Part shown: positions 15,799 to 25,155 of the stretch, one piece after another
Numbering within the stretch: position 1 is the stretch's first letter
How the letters are laid out: each line of letters starts with the position of its first letter
Source: Clostridiales bacterium
GTDB taxonomy: Bacteria; Bacillota; Clostridia; Christensenellales; Aristaeellaceae
NCBI GenBank assembly: GCA_015056205.1
Contig: SVGS01000001.1
Location: 1-64,000 of the forward strand
Direction: 5' to 3'
Length of the DNA stretch: 64,000 nucleotides
The notes under the pieces: model-generated
Databases searched by the model: none
What the model was told of the DNA's origin: nothing
Seen by the model: only the letters and a program-made list of their open reading frames with translations
Position numbers and translations under genes: made by a program

Positions 15799-18171
15799 AT
15801 GGATTTATCGGGACTGAACCCGGAACAGCGGAAAGCCGCGGAGACTTTAAGCGGGCCGGTACTGGTACTGGCCGGAGCCGGAAGCGGGAAAACAAGAGCC
15901 CTGACCTATCGGGTAGCCAACCTCATCGATCACGGCGTCGCGCCATGGCACATTCTGGCGCTGACGTTTACAAATAAAGCAGCCAGAGAAATGAAATCCC
16001 GGGTGGAGCAGCTCGTCGGGGAAGACGCGGCCAATCAGGCCTGGATCAGTACCTTTCACTCCACCTGCGCCCGGATCCTGCGGAAGGACATCGAGAAGAT
16101 CGGCTATACGCGGAACTTTGCCATCTATGACGATGACGACCAGTCCTCCCTGATCAAAGGGATTCTGAAGGAACTGAACATTGACGACAAGTTTCTGCCG
16201 GTCCGCCAGGTGAAAGGAAGCATCGGCGACGCGAAAAACAGGCTGCTCAGTCCGGATGAGTGGTTTCAGAAGAGCAGCCGGGACCGGCAGAGCTCCCTGA
16301 TTCACGACTGTATGATTCTGTATGAAAAAAAGATGAAGGCCATGAACGCGCTGGATTTTGACGACCTTCTGAACAAAACGCTGGAGCTGCTTCTGGACCA
16401 TCCGCCGGTACTGGAATACTATCGGAACCGCTTTGAATATGTGCTGGTGGACGAGTATCAGGATACGAACAAGGCCCAGTACGAGCTGGTCCGGCTGATC
16501 ACCCTGAACCACCGGAACCTGTGCGTCGTCGGGGACGACGATCAGAGCATCTATGGCTGGAGAGGCGCGGATCTCCGGAATATTCTGGATTTCGAAAAGG
16601 ATTATCCGGACGCGAAAGTGATCAAACTGGAGCAGAACTACCGTTCCACCGGGAATATTCTGGACGCGGCCAACCAGGTGATCGCTCACAACGAGGGCCG
16701 GAAGGACAAAAAGCTCTGGACGGAACAGGAAGCGGGAGAAAAGATCCACAGCTACTGCGCGACGGATGAACAGGATGAAGCGGCGTGGGTGGCTTCCGTC
16801 ATTCAAAACCTGCGGAGGAACGGCGTTTCCGCCGGAGAGATCGCGATTCTGTACCGGACCAATGCCCAAAGCCGCGTGGCTGAAGAAATGCTGATGAGAG
16901 CCGGCATCCCTTACCGGATTTTCGGCGGCCAGAAATTCTATGAACGGAAGGAAATCCGGGATATTCTGTCCTATCTGCGCTCGATCGTGAATCCCGCGGA
17001 CGATATGAGCCTGCAGCGCATCATCAATGTGCCGAAACGGGGAATCGGAGAAGCGACCGTGCAGCAGCTGGCCGATTACGCGGCCCGGAACGGAATGCCC
17101 CTGTACGGAGCGCTGTCGGATCTGCCGGACAGCCTCGGAAACAGGGCAAAGAAGAACATCGGAGCCTTTTTCGAGCTGATGACGCTTTTGTCCGTCATGA
17201 AGGACAATCTGCCGCTGACGGAATTCGTGGATTTTCTGATCGACCAGGCGGGCCTGGAACAGCAGTACGCGGCTGAAAACACCGAGGAAGCCCGGAGCCG
17301 GCTGGAGAACATCGCCGAATTCCGCGGCGCGGTTCACGCCTTCGCGGAGCTGTCGGAGGAGGCGACACTGGAGGATTATCTGGAGAACGTCGCCCTGGTA
17401 ACGGATCTGGACCGGAGCGGAGAGACACGGGATTATATCACCCTGATGACGCTTCACAGCGCGAAGGGGCTCGAATTTGATTACGTTTTCATCGTCGGAA
17501 CGGAAGAAAACATCTTTCCCTCCTCCCGCAGCCTGGAGAGCGAGACGCGAATGGAGGAGGAGCGCCGGCTGATGTATGTGGGGATTACCCGGGCCCGCAG
17601 GGCGCTGTATCTGACCCGGGCTTCGGAGCGGATGCTGTACAACCAGTTTCAGCACAACGCCCCCAGCCGGTTCGTGGAGGAAATTCCGGACCGGCTGATC
17701 GAGGAGGCCGGGAACCGCCGGAACCGGAGGCCTGCGGCACCCCGGTATGACGCCGCCGGATCCGGCCGTTACGGGATGCCCTTCCGGGGCGTGCCGGCCC
17801 GGGGCGGAAACCGCGCGCCTGCGGCGGAGCCGTTTGCGGACGAGCCTGTCCGCGGCAGCCTTCCGCCCAGACAGCCCGGCAAACCGAAGCTGACGCTGAA
17901 CGGGAGGTCCCTGGATCGGATACCGGGAGTTACCCGGGGCTTTTCCGGAGGAAACGCCGCGCCGGCGGCACAGGCGCCGGAAAAGGCCGGCGCTCTTGAG
18001 ACCCTCTTTACGCCCGGGGAAAGGGTGATGCATCCCAAATTCGGCCCGGGCACGGTGACGGAGCTTTCCGGCAGCGGAGCATCCGCACGGATTCGGGTTT
18101 CCTTTGACCGGGCGGGAGAAAGAGAGCTTTCGCTGGCCGTCGCGCCCATCGTCAGATACAGGGAGGATTAA
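15799..18171 (+). CDS. pcrA: ATP-dependent DNA helicase PcrA/UvrD
   Basis: The 790-residue superfamily 1A helicase unwinds DNA 3' to 5' in nucleotide excision repair, plasmid replication and removal of recombinase filaments. The helicase motifs appear in order: Walker A AGAGSGKT (about 25-32), motif Ia TFTNKAAREMKSRV, motif II VDEYQDTN, motif III VVGDDDQSIYGWRGAD, motif IV LEQNYRST, motif V LMTLHSAKGLEFDYVF and motif VI YVGITRARR. The C-terminus holds a basic, Pro-rich linker and a Tudor-like domain (GERVMHPKFGPGTV) that contacts RNA polymerase in other bacteria. It starts seven bases after yerC with AAAGGA upstream and is followed two bases later by ligA. Confidence 0.97.
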   Translation: MDLSGLNPEQRKAAETLSGPVLVLAGAGSGKTRALTYRVANLIDHGVAPWHILALTFTNKAAREMKSRVEQLVGEDAANQAWISTFHSTCARILRKDIEKIGYTRNFAIYDDDDQSSLIKGILKELNIDDKFLPVRQVKGSIGDAKNRLLSPDEWFQKSSRDRQSSLIHDCMILYEKKMKAMNALDFDDLLNKTLELLLDHPPVLEYYRNRFEYVLVDEYQDTNKAQYELVRLITLNHRNLCVVGDDDQSIYGWRGADLRNILDFEKDYPDAKVIKLEQNYRSTGNILDAANQVIAHNEGRKDKKLWTEQEAGEKIHSYCATDEQDEAAWVASVIQNLRRNGVSAGEIAILYRTNAQSRVAEEMLMRAGIPYRIFGGQKFYERKEIRDILSYLRSIVNPADDMSLQRIINVPKRGIGEATVQQLADYAARNGMPLYGALSDLPDSLGNRAKKNIGAFFELMTLLSVMKDNLPLTEFVDFLIDQAGLEQQYAAENTEEARSRLENIAEFRGAVHAFAELSEEATLEDYLENVALVTDLDRSGETRDYITLMTLHSAKGLEFDYVFIVGTEENIFPSSRSLESETRMEEERRLMYVGITRARRALYLTRASERMLYNQFQHNAPSRFVEEIPDRLIEEAGNRRNRRPAAPRYDAAGSGRYGMPFRGVPARGGNRAPAAEPFADEPVRGSLPPRQPGKPKLTLNGRSLDRIPGVTRGFSGGNAAPAAQAPEKAGALETLFTPGERVMHPKFGPGTVTELSGSGASARIRVSFDRAGERELSLAVAPIVRYRED

Positions 18172-18173
18172 AA

Positions 18174-20144
18174 ATGACGCAGGAAACACCCCAGGGAATG
18201 CGGGAGCTGATCGACCGGATCAACCGGGCTTCCTACGCCTACTATGTGCTGGACAATCCGGAAATATCCGACTACCAGTGGGATCAGCTGTACGACCGGC
18301 TGAAAAAGATGGAGCAGGAAACCGGCGTTGTTCTTCCGGACTCGCCGACGCGGCAGGTCGGAGGGGAAACCCTGCCCGGCTTTGAGGAACACCGGCATCT
18401 GAACCGGCTCTGGAGCATGGACAAGGTGCAGAGCATCGGTGAGCTGGAGGCCTGGATCCGCCGGACCGAAAAACTGGCGGGCCAGACGGACCTGCAGTAC
18501 TATCTGGAATATAAATTTGACGGGCTGACCATCAATCTGACCTATCGGGAGGGGCAGCTCGTTCAGGCCGCCACCCGCGGAAACGGAACTGTCGGAGAAG
18601 CCATCCTGCCCCAGGCGATGACGATTCTGTCCATTCCGCGGCGGATTCCTTACCGGGGCATTCTGGAAGTGCAGGGGGAATGCATCATGCGCCTCAGCAC
18701 GCTGGAGAAATACAACCGAACCGCCAGGGAGCCCCTGAAGAACGCCCGGAACGCCGCCGCGGGAGCGCTGCGGAACCTGGATCCGGCCGTGACGGCCTCG
18801 CGCCATCTGGATGCTTTCTTCTATCAGATCGGGACCATCGAAAATCCGCCCTACGAGGATCAGCCCGGGATGCTGGCCTTCCTGAAAGAAAACGGTTTTC
18901 AGATCAGCCCGTATCTGGGCCGCGGGAAGGGGCTGGCGGAGCTGGAGCGGGAAATCAACCGCATCGGCGAGATCCGGCCGACCCTGGACTGGCTGATCGA
19001 CGGCGTGGTCATCAAGATCGGAGATACGGCCATCCGGCGGGAACTGGGGTTCACGGAAAAATTTCCCCGCTGGGCCGTCGCCTACAAGTTTAAGGCGGAG
19101 GAAGGCGTGACCCGCCTGGAGCGGGTAACCTGGGAACTGGGCCGCACCGGGAAACTGACCCCGCTGGCACATCTCGCGCCGATTGATTTTTACGGAGTCA
19201 CGGTCCGCAAGGCTACCCTGAACAACCTGGGGGACATTCGCCGGAAGGATCTGGCCGTCGGCTGCAACGTATGGATCCGGAGAAGCAACGACGTGATTCC
19301 GGAGATCCTGGGAAGAGCCGGGGAGGCGGAACCCGGAGAAACGCCGATTGAGGAACCGGCGGTCTGCCCCGCCTGCGGCCGGCCGGTCGTCCGAAGGGGC
19401 GCGCATCTTTTCTGCATGAACCGAGAAACCTGCCGGCCGCAGGCCGTCGCCAGGCTTTCCCATTTCGCGTCCCGGGAAGCGATGGATATCGAGGGCTTCA
19501 GCGAGAAAACCGCCGATCAGCTTTATGACTCCCTCGGGATCCGGCAGCCGGCGGATCTGTACCAGCTGACGGAAGAAAAGCTGCAGTCCCTGGATGGATT
19601 CCAGCAAAAAAAGGCCGCGAATCTGATCGCCGCGCTGGAAAAAAGCAAGCGCCGGCCCCTGCCGGCTTTCCTGTATGCGCTGGGAATTCCAAACATCGGC
19701 GTGAAAACCGCGCGGGATCTGGCGGAGGCTTTCGGATCCGTGGAGGGGCTGGCGAAAGCCGGCGAAGAAGAACTGACCCGGATTCCGGATATCGGAGAGA
19801 TCGTGACCCAGAGCATCCGGGAATACTTCAGCTTTCCGGAAAATCTGGAGATGATCCGGCAGCTGACCGAGGCGGGGGTTCAGCCGGAGAAGGCGGAAAC
19901 CCGGAGCGGCAGCGCTTTTGCCGGAATGAGCATCGTGGTGACCGGTACGCTGCCGACCCTGAGCCGCAAGGAGGCTGAGGACCTGATCCGCCGGGAGGGA
20001 GGAACCGCCGCGGGATCCGTCAGCAAAAAAACCGCCTTTGTGGTGGCCGGTGAGAACGCCGGAAGCAAGCTGACCAAAGCGCAGTCCCTTGGAATTGAGA
20101 TTATCGGCGAGGAAGAGCTTTTACGCAGAGCGGCCGACGGATGA
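18174..20144 (+). CDS. ligA: NAD+-dependent DNA ligase
   Basis: A 656-residue DNA ligase that seals nicks using NAD+. The domains run Ia (Tyr pair SYAYYVLDNPEISDYQWD binding NMN), the adenylation domain with the active lysine in EYKFDGL (Lys114), the OB fold, a four-cysteine zinc finger (CPACGRP...FCMNRETC), helix-hairpin-helix repeats, and a BRCT domain ending in LRRAADG (SGSAFAGMSIVVTG at its start). The length is near the usual 670. The ATG follows GGAGGAT directly at the pcrA stop, so translation is probably coupled. Confidence 0.98.
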   Translation: MTQETPQGMRELIDRINRASYAYYVLDNPEISDYQWDQLYDRLKKMEQETGVVLPDSPTRQVGGETLPGFEEHRHLNRLWSMDKVQSIGELEAWIRRTEKLAGQTDLQYYLEYKFDGLTINLTYREGQLVQAATRGNGTVGEAILPQAMTILSIPRRIPYRGILEVQGECIMRLSTLEKYNRTAREPLKNARNAAAGALRNLDPAVTASRHLDAFFYQIGTIENPPYEDQPGMLAFLKENGFQISPYLGRGKGLAELEREINRIGEIRPTLDWLIDGVVIKIGDTAIRRELGFTEKFPRWAVAYKFKAEEGVTRLERVTWELGRTGKLTPLAHLAPIDFYGVTVRKATLNNLGDIRRKDLAVGCNVWIRRSNDVIPEILGRAGEAEPGETPIEEPAVCPACGRPVVRRGAHLFCMNRETCRPQAVARLSHFASREAMDIEGFSEKTADQLYDSLGIRQPADLYQLTEEKLQSLDGFQQKKAANLIAALEKSKRRPLPAFLYALGIPNIGVKTARDLAEAFGSVEGLAKAGEEELTRIPDIGEIVTQSIREYFSFPENLEMIRQLTEAGVQPEKAETRSGSAFAGMSIVVTGTLPTLSRKEAEDLIRREGGTAAGSVSKKTAFVVAGENAGSKLTKAQSLGIEIIGEEELLRRAADG

Positions 20145-20193
20145 ACCGGCGGACCGCGGCGATTTTCCTGAAAAGAAAGGGGCGAAACAAGCT

Positions 20194-20862
20194 TTGAGTT
20201 TTATTCGGGATATTATTCAGCGCTTTCAGCAGAATCCGGGAGACGCGCTGATCTACCTGCTGATGAGCGCGGTTTCCATTCTGACCTGTCTGATCGTCCA
20301 TGAGGTCGCCCATGGCTGGGTCGCTCTGAAATGCGGCGATCCGACGGCCAAGATGATGGGGCGGCTGACTCTGGATCCCCGGAAGCATCTGGATCCCATC
20401 GGTACCGTCTGCATGCTTTTTCTCCGGATCGGCTGGGCCAAACCGGTTCCGATCAATCCGGCGAATTTTCGCAACTACCGGCGGGACTATATCCTGGTTT
20501 CCCTGGCGGGCATCGCTGCCAATCTGCTGATGTTCTTGATCGGATCCGTGGCTTTTGTTCTTCTGCTCAAGCATACGACGGCTGACTGGATCGATTATCT
20601 GCTCCGGTTCCTGCAGATGTTTATCACGATGAATCTGAGCCTGGCGGTATTCAACCTGCTGCCGGTTCCGCCGCTGGACGGATTCCGCTTCCTGAACATG
20701 TTTTTTTATAAGGGACAGCTGCGGCTTTCTCCCCAGACCATGCAGATGATCCAGATCGGTTTCCTGATCCTCTGCTTTACCGGAGTGCTGAACGGACTGC
20801 TGAGCACGATTATAACGGGCATTTACAACGCCGTGGTTCCGTTCCTGTTCCGGATCCTGTAA
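20194..20862 (+). CDS. Site-2 protease family (M50) membrane metalloprotease
   Basis: A 222-residue polytopic zinc protease. The metal-binding HEVAH sits in the first membrane helix (about residues 37-41), and the second metal ligand is in NLLPVPPLDG (about 155-164), the family's N-x-x-P-x-x-P-x-D-G. Between them are further hydrophobic helices. This short form without a PDZ or CBS domain is common in Bacillota (YwhC-like), where it often lies next to scpA. The TTG start at 20194 is chosen because AAAGGGGCG lies about ten bases upstream and because the longer frame would overlap the end of ligA. The substrate is unknown. Confidence 0.85.
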   Translation: MSFIRDIIQRFQQNPGDALIYLLMSAVSILTCLIVHEVAHGWVALKCGDPTAKMMGRLTLDPRKHLDPIGTVCMLFLRIGWAKPVPINPANFRNYRRDYILVSLAGIAANLLMFLIGSVAFVLLLKHTTADWIDYLLRFLQMFITMNLSLAVFNLLPVPPLDGFRFLNMFFYKGQLRLSPQTMQMIQIGFLILCFTGVLNGLLSTIITGIYNAVVPFLFRIL

Positions 20863-20908
20863 CCCTTTTTCCGCACAGAGACAACCCTGACTGAACAGAC
20901 GGAGCACG

Positions 20909-21820
20909 ATGGAAAGAACGTTTCAGCTGAAAGATTTTGACGGGCCGCTGGATCTGCTGCTGACCCTGATCGGCAAGGCGCAGATCGACATCCGGGACAT
21001 TTTCGTCAGTGAGATTACGGATCAGTATCTCGAAATTGTCGGAAACGCCAGCGACCTGGATATGGAAGAGGCCAGCGATTTTCTGGTCATGGCCGCCACC
21101 CTGCTGGAGATCAAGAGCAGGGCCATGCTGCCCAAGCCTCCGGAGCCGGAAGGCGAGGAAGATCCGGAAACGGAACTGATCCGCCGCCTGGAGGAATACA
21201 AGCGGATCCGGGAGAGCGTCGGCCGCATGAAGGATTTTGAGGATGCCGCGAAGCGGGTGTTTACCAAGCTTCCGGAAGAATATCCGCTTCCGCCCCAGGA
21301 ATTCGAGCTGACGGGACTGACGATGGAAGGGCTGATGGCGGCGCTCGCCCGGATTCTGGAGCGGCGCAGCGCGCTGGACGATGATCCGGAGACCAACCAT
21401 TACGCGCCACGGAATATCCGCCGGGACAGCTTTACCGTGCAGGAATGCATGCTGGATCTGCTTAAACGCCTGAAAAAGAAACGCCGGATGGCTTTTGAGG
21501 AAGCCTTCAGCACTTCGCCGACGAAGGAAGAGGTGGTCACCTATTTCCTGGCGATTCTGGAGCTTTTAAAGCTGGGCCGCATGCATCTGATTCAGACGGA
21601 AACCTACGGCTCCATTGAACTGATCGACGGAAAAGCCAGTCCGAAGGACGCCGATGAACCGGAAGAGGATCCGAGAACGAAAAGGGCCCGGAAACGGAAA
21701 AAAGCGGTTCCGAATCCGGAGGAACAGAACATCCGGAAGGAAGAACAGGTTTCGAATCCGGAGGTACAGAACATCCGGACGGAAGAACAGCTTTCGGTAG
21801 CGGATGAAGAAGGAGAGTAA
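20909..21820 (+). CDS. scpA: Segregation and condensation protein A (kleisin)
   Basis: ScpA is the kleisin that bridges SMC heads and binds ScpB in the bacterial condensin complex. The 303-residue protein begins with the diagnostic FDGPLDLLLTLIGKAQIDI and continues with DLDMEEASDFLVMAATLLEIKSR. The winged-helix C-terminal domain ends near VVTYFLAILELLKLGRMHLIQ. Beyond it is an unusual charged tail of about 70 residues carrying two 14-residue repeats. GGAGCACG precedes the ATG. scpB follows with four bases between the stop and its GTG, so the pair is translationally coupled. Confidence 0.95.
   Translation: MERTFQLKDFDGPLDLLLTLIGKAQIDIRDIFVSEITDQYLEIVGNASDLDMEEASDFLVMAATLLEIKSRAMLPKPPEPEGEEDPETELIRRLEEYKRIRESVGRMKDFEDAAKRVFTKLPEEYPLPPQEFELTGLTMEGLMAALARILERRSALDDDPETNHYAPRNIRRDSFTVQECMLDLLKRLKKKRRMAFEEAFSTSPTKEEVVTYFLAILELLKLGRMHLIQTETYGSIELIDGKASPKDADEPEEDPRTKRARKRKKAVPNPEEQNIRKEEQVSNPEVQNIRTEEQLSVADEEGE
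21707..21790 (+). repeat. Two-copy 42-bp tandem repeat in the scpA tail
   Basis: Copies at 21707-21748 and 21749-21790 differ at a handful of bases. They encode VPNPEEQNIRKEEQ and VSNPEVQNIRTEEQ. The unit keeps the frame, so this is a recent in-frame duplication beyond the conserved ScpA domain. Confidence 0.9.
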
Positions 21821-21824
21821 CACG

Positions 21825-22400
21825 GTGAGCGGTCAGGACGGAAACCTGAAGGGACGGATCGAGGCGATTCTTTTTGTGGCCGGAGACGCGGTAAGACGAA
21901 AGGATCTGGCCGCGGCGCTTCAGATCAGCGAAAAGCAGCTGGATCAGACACTGGACGGGATGCGGGACGAATATGATTTCGAGCAGCGCGGTTTTCTGAT
22001 CAAACGGTTCGGGGATATGGTCCAGCTGGCTACCCGCCCTTTATACGCGGAGGATGTGGTCCGGCTGCTGCAGCCGGTTCAGAAGCAGAGCCTGAGCCAG
22101 GCGGCAATGGAAACCCTCGCTGTGGTAGCCTACAAGCAGCCGGTGACCCGGGCCGAGGTGGAGCAGATCCGGGGCGTCAAGTGCGACTACAGCCTGCAGA
22201 GCCTGGCGGCCAAAGGCCTGATTCACGAGGTAGGGAGGAAGGACACGATCGGCCGGCCGATCCTGTTCGGAACCACCGACGAGTTTCTGAATCATTTCGG
22301 ACTGGGGGATCTGGCGGAGCTGCCGCCGATTCCCGGGGAGAATCCGGAAGACAGTCCGGAGGGAACGGCCGGAGAAAACGGGGACGAACTGATTTCGTGA
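21825..22400 (+). CDS. scpB: Segregation and condensation protein B
   Basis: ScpB dimers clamp ScpA in the SMC-ScpAB complex. The protein is about 191 residues with two winged-helix domains. GRIEAILFVAGDAVRRKDLA opens the first, and SQAAMETLAVVAYKQPVTRAEVEQIRG with GRPILFGTTDEFLNHFGL marks the second; both are family signatures. The GTG at 21825 is preferred because AAGGAG lies nine bases upstream. An in-frame ATG at 21804 would add seven residues inside the scpA end but lacks such a site. A short acidic tail follows the conserved part. Confidence 0.93.
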   Translation: MSGQDGNLKGRIEAILFVAGDAVRRKDLAAALQISEKQLDQTLDGMRDEYDFEQRGFLIKRFGDMVQLATRPLYAEDVVRLLQPVQKQSLSQAAMETLAVVAYKQPVTRAEVEQIRGVKCDYSLQSLAAKGLIHEVGRKDTIGRPILFGTTDEFLNHFGLGDLAELPPIPGENPEDSPEGTAGENGDELIS

Positions 22401-22420
22401 AGGAAGGAACGTGAAATCCT

Positions 22421-25117
22421 ATGGACAGCAACCGGAAGCCCCGCGCCCGTGAAAAACGGATTACGGAGAACGGCAAAGGGGTAGAGAAATACGGCCAGGG
22501 ACTGGGAACCGGCCCTGTCAACAACGCCGGCAATTATGCCTCCCGGACGGAGCAGTATCAGAAACAGAACCAGGCCCAAAGAACGAATCCGCTTCAGCGG
22601 CCGGAACAGAGAAGCTATCAGTCTGCCCGCAGAATGAATACGCCGCGGCCGGGCAGCGACGCCGGGCAAAACCATTCCGCCCGGGGAACCGGTTCGGGAC
22701 CGGCCCGCGCCTCCGGCGGAAGCGGGAAACTGCTGGGGATTATTATCGTTCTCGTGATGCTGCTGGGCGGCGGCAAGCTGACCGGCCTTTTTGACGGCGG
22801 GAACAGCGGAAACAGTCTTCCGGTCACCTCGGTTTCCGGCAGCACGAACACCGGCGGCTCCCAGAGTTCCGGATCCGCGGGGAGCGGGCCGGCTTCCGCC
22901 AGTTCATCCTCCGCTTCCGGCGTTTCCTCCGGATCCGGCGGAATAAACGATCTACTGAGCATGCTGATGGGATCCGGTACCGGCTCCGTTTATGACAGCC
23001 TGGGCATGCTGTCCGGATCCTCCGGAAGCCATGGCTCCCAGCCGGCCGATTATTTCACCTCCTCCCTGCCCGGAAACACCGCCGCCGCGGATACGTCGGT
23101 CGCTTCCGGCGCCCGGGAAAAATACACGGTTCTCCGGGGCGGCGGAAAGGATCAGGTGACCATCCTGGTCTATCTCTGCGGATCCGATCTGGAGAGCCGG
23201 AACGGCATGGGCACCGCGGATCTGAAGGAAATGGCCAATGCCACCATCGGCGACCGGGTTAACCTGATTGTATATACCGGCGGAGCCAGCCGATGGAGAA
23301 ACAGCGTGGTATCGGCCTCACAAAACCAGATTTACCAGATTAAGAACGGCACGCTGACCCGCCTTGAATCCTCGGCGGGGAACGCCTCCATGACCAGCCC
23401 AGATACGCTGGCCGGCTTCATTCAGTACGGCGCGAAGCATTTTCCGGCGGACCGGATGTGCCTGATCCTGTGGGATCACGGCGGCGGAAGTATCAGCGGC
23501 TACGGCTACGACGAAAAAGCCGGGCGGAATCAGAGCATGACGCTGGCCGGGATCAATACTGCCCTGAAAAAAGGAGGCGTCCGGTTCGATTTTGTCGGAT
23601 TCGACGCCTGCCTGATGGCAACGGTTGAAAACGGCCTCATGCTGAATCAGTACGCGGATTACATGATCGCCAGCGAGGAAACGGAACCCGGCGTCGGCTG
23701 GTACTACACCAACTGGCTGACCGCGCTGAACACGAATACAAGCCTGCCGACCGTTCAGGTAGGCAAGATGATCGCGGACGACTTTGTCGCCGTCTGCGCT
23801 CAGAAATGCCGCGGGCAGGCCACGACCCTGAGCGTTGTGGACCTGGCCGAGCTGGCCGCGACCGTACCGGCGGAGCTGAAGGATTTCAGCGTGGAAACCA
23901 ATGAGCTGATCCAGAACAATGAATACAAAAAAGTCTCCACGGCCCGCAGCGTGACCCGGGAATTTGCCCAGTCCAGCCGGATTGACCAGATTGACCTGAC
24001 CCATTTTGCCCAAAATCTCGGAACGGCCGAGAGCCGCCAGCTGGCTGACGCGCTTCAGGGAGCCGTGAAATACAACCGGATCGGCGGGGGGATCAGCAAC
24101 GCCTACGGCCTGAGCATCTATTTCCCGTACAAGCGATCCGGACAGGTGCAGAAAATTGTTTCCACCTATGAAGCCATCGGCATGGAATCGGAATACACCA
24201 GGTGCATTCAGGAATTTGCCAGCCTGGAGCTGAGCGGACAGGTCAGCGCCGGATGCCCGCTGAGCCAGGCCGGTTCAGGACAGCCATACGGCAGCCTGCT
24301 GGATTCCCTGATGGGCGGGAACGGAAGCCATACTTCCGCGCCTTCCTATTCCGGCGACGGCCTTGATTCATTGCTTTCCGGCCTGTTTTCATCGGGAGGC
24401 TCAGGATCCGGCGTTTCCTCCGGATCCACCGGCAGCATTCTGGATCTGTTCATGGGCCGGCAGATGACGGCGAAAAGAGCCGCCGCCTACATTCTGGACA
24501 ACCATTTTGACGCATCCGGCCTGGTCTGGAACGGCAACCGGATTTCGCTGTCCTCCGCGCAATGGAGCAATATCGTATCGGTAACCCGCAACATTTTCTA
24601 TGACGACGGGAAAGGATACATCGACCTGGGGCTTGATCCGGATTTCACCATCGAGAACAACAGCCTGATCTCCTCCTTCGACGGAACCTGTCTGTCCATC
24701 AACGGGCAGCCGGTGGCCTACTACTATCTGGACACCGTGGAGTCCGGAGACAACTATGTAATCACCGGTTATGTTCCGGCCCTGCTGAACGGGGAACGGG
24801 TGAATCTGATGCTGGCCTTTGATCAGGACCGCCCCTACGGATATATTCAGGGAGCCCAGAAGGTATACGGAGACACGGAACCTTCCACGCAGCCCAAGAA
24901 CTATATTCAGATCGGGGCGGGGGACCGGGTGCAGTTCATCTGCGATTATTTCGACTATCAGGAAAAGTTCCAGGACAACTATAAGCTGGGACGGGAAATG
25001 ATCCTGGGCGAGAATCCCGAAATCAGCAATACGCGGATTGATCCCGCCCGCTGCCGGGTCACCTACTGCCTGACGGATCTGTATCAGCAGCCTTACTGGA
25101 CGCCTCCGGCGCCGTAA
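22421..25117 (+). CDS. Membrane-anchored clostripain-family (C11) cysteine peptidase
   Basis: An 898-residue protein. A basic, Gln/Arg-rich cytoplasmic start of about 100 residues leads to one membrane helix (about 103-120), a Ser/Gly-rich linker, then a C11 peptidase domain (about 240-610) and a C-terminal region of about 200 residues that I do not recognise. The catalytic pair is visible: His353 in WDHGGG and Cys397 in GFDACLMA. Clostripain cuts after arginine; the specificity here is unknown. Two low-complexity blocks carry short hydrophobic boxes between Gly/Ser runs (INDLLSMLMG, SLLDSLMGG, LDSLLSGLF, SILDLFMG). GGAAGGAACG precedes the ATG. It sits between scpB and a radical SAM gene, with no obvious functional link to either. 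Confidence 0.85.
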   Translation: MDSNRKPRAREKRITENGKGVEKYGQGLGTGPVNNAGNYASRTEQYQKQNQAQRTNPLQRPEQRSYQSARRMNTPRPGSDAGQNHSARGTGSGPARASGGSGKLLGIIIVLVMLLGGGKLTGLFDGGNSGNSLPVTSVSGSTNTGGSQSSGSAGSGPASASSSSASGVSSGSGGINDLLSMLMGSGTGSVYDSLGMLSGSSGSHGSQPADYFTSSLPGNTAAADTSVASGAREKYTVLRGGGKDQVTILVYLCGSDLESRNGMGTADLKEMANATIGDRVNLIVYTGGASRWRNSVVSASQNQIYQIKNGTLTRLESSAGNASMTSPDTLAGFIQYGAKHFPADRMCLILWDHGGGSISGYGYDEKAGRNQSMTLAGINTALKKGGVRFDFVGFDACLMATVENGLMLNQYADYMIASEETEPGVGWYYTNWLTALNTNTSLPTVQVGKMIADDFVAVCAQKCRGQATTLSVVDLAELAATVPAELKDFSVETNELIQNNEYKKVSTARSVTREFAQSSRIDQIDLTHFAQNLGTAESRQLADALQGAVKYNRIGGGISNAYGLSIYFPYKRSGQVQKIVSTYEAIGMESEYTRCIQEFASLELSGQVSAGCPLSQAGSGQPYGSLLDSLMGGNGSHTSAPSYSGDGLDSLLSGLFSSGGSGSGVSSGSTGSILDLFMGRQMTAKRAAAYILDNHFDASGLVWNGNRISLSSAQWSNIVSVTRNIFYDDGKGYIDLGLDPDFTIENNSLISSFDGTCLSINGQPVAYYYLDTVESGDNYVITGYVPALLNGERVNLMLAFDQDRPYGYIQGAQKVYGDTEPSTQPKNYIQIGAGDRVQFICDYFDYQEKFQDNYKLGREMILGENPEISNTRIDPARCRVTYCLTDLYQQPYWTPPAP

Positions 25118-25155
25118 GGGATCAGACGAATCAAAATGAATGAAACAGGAAAAGG

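Noticed and set aside
15847..18189. Long minus-strand open frame opposite pcrA
   Set aside because: Antisense shadow; pcrA shows all helicase motifs on the plus strand.
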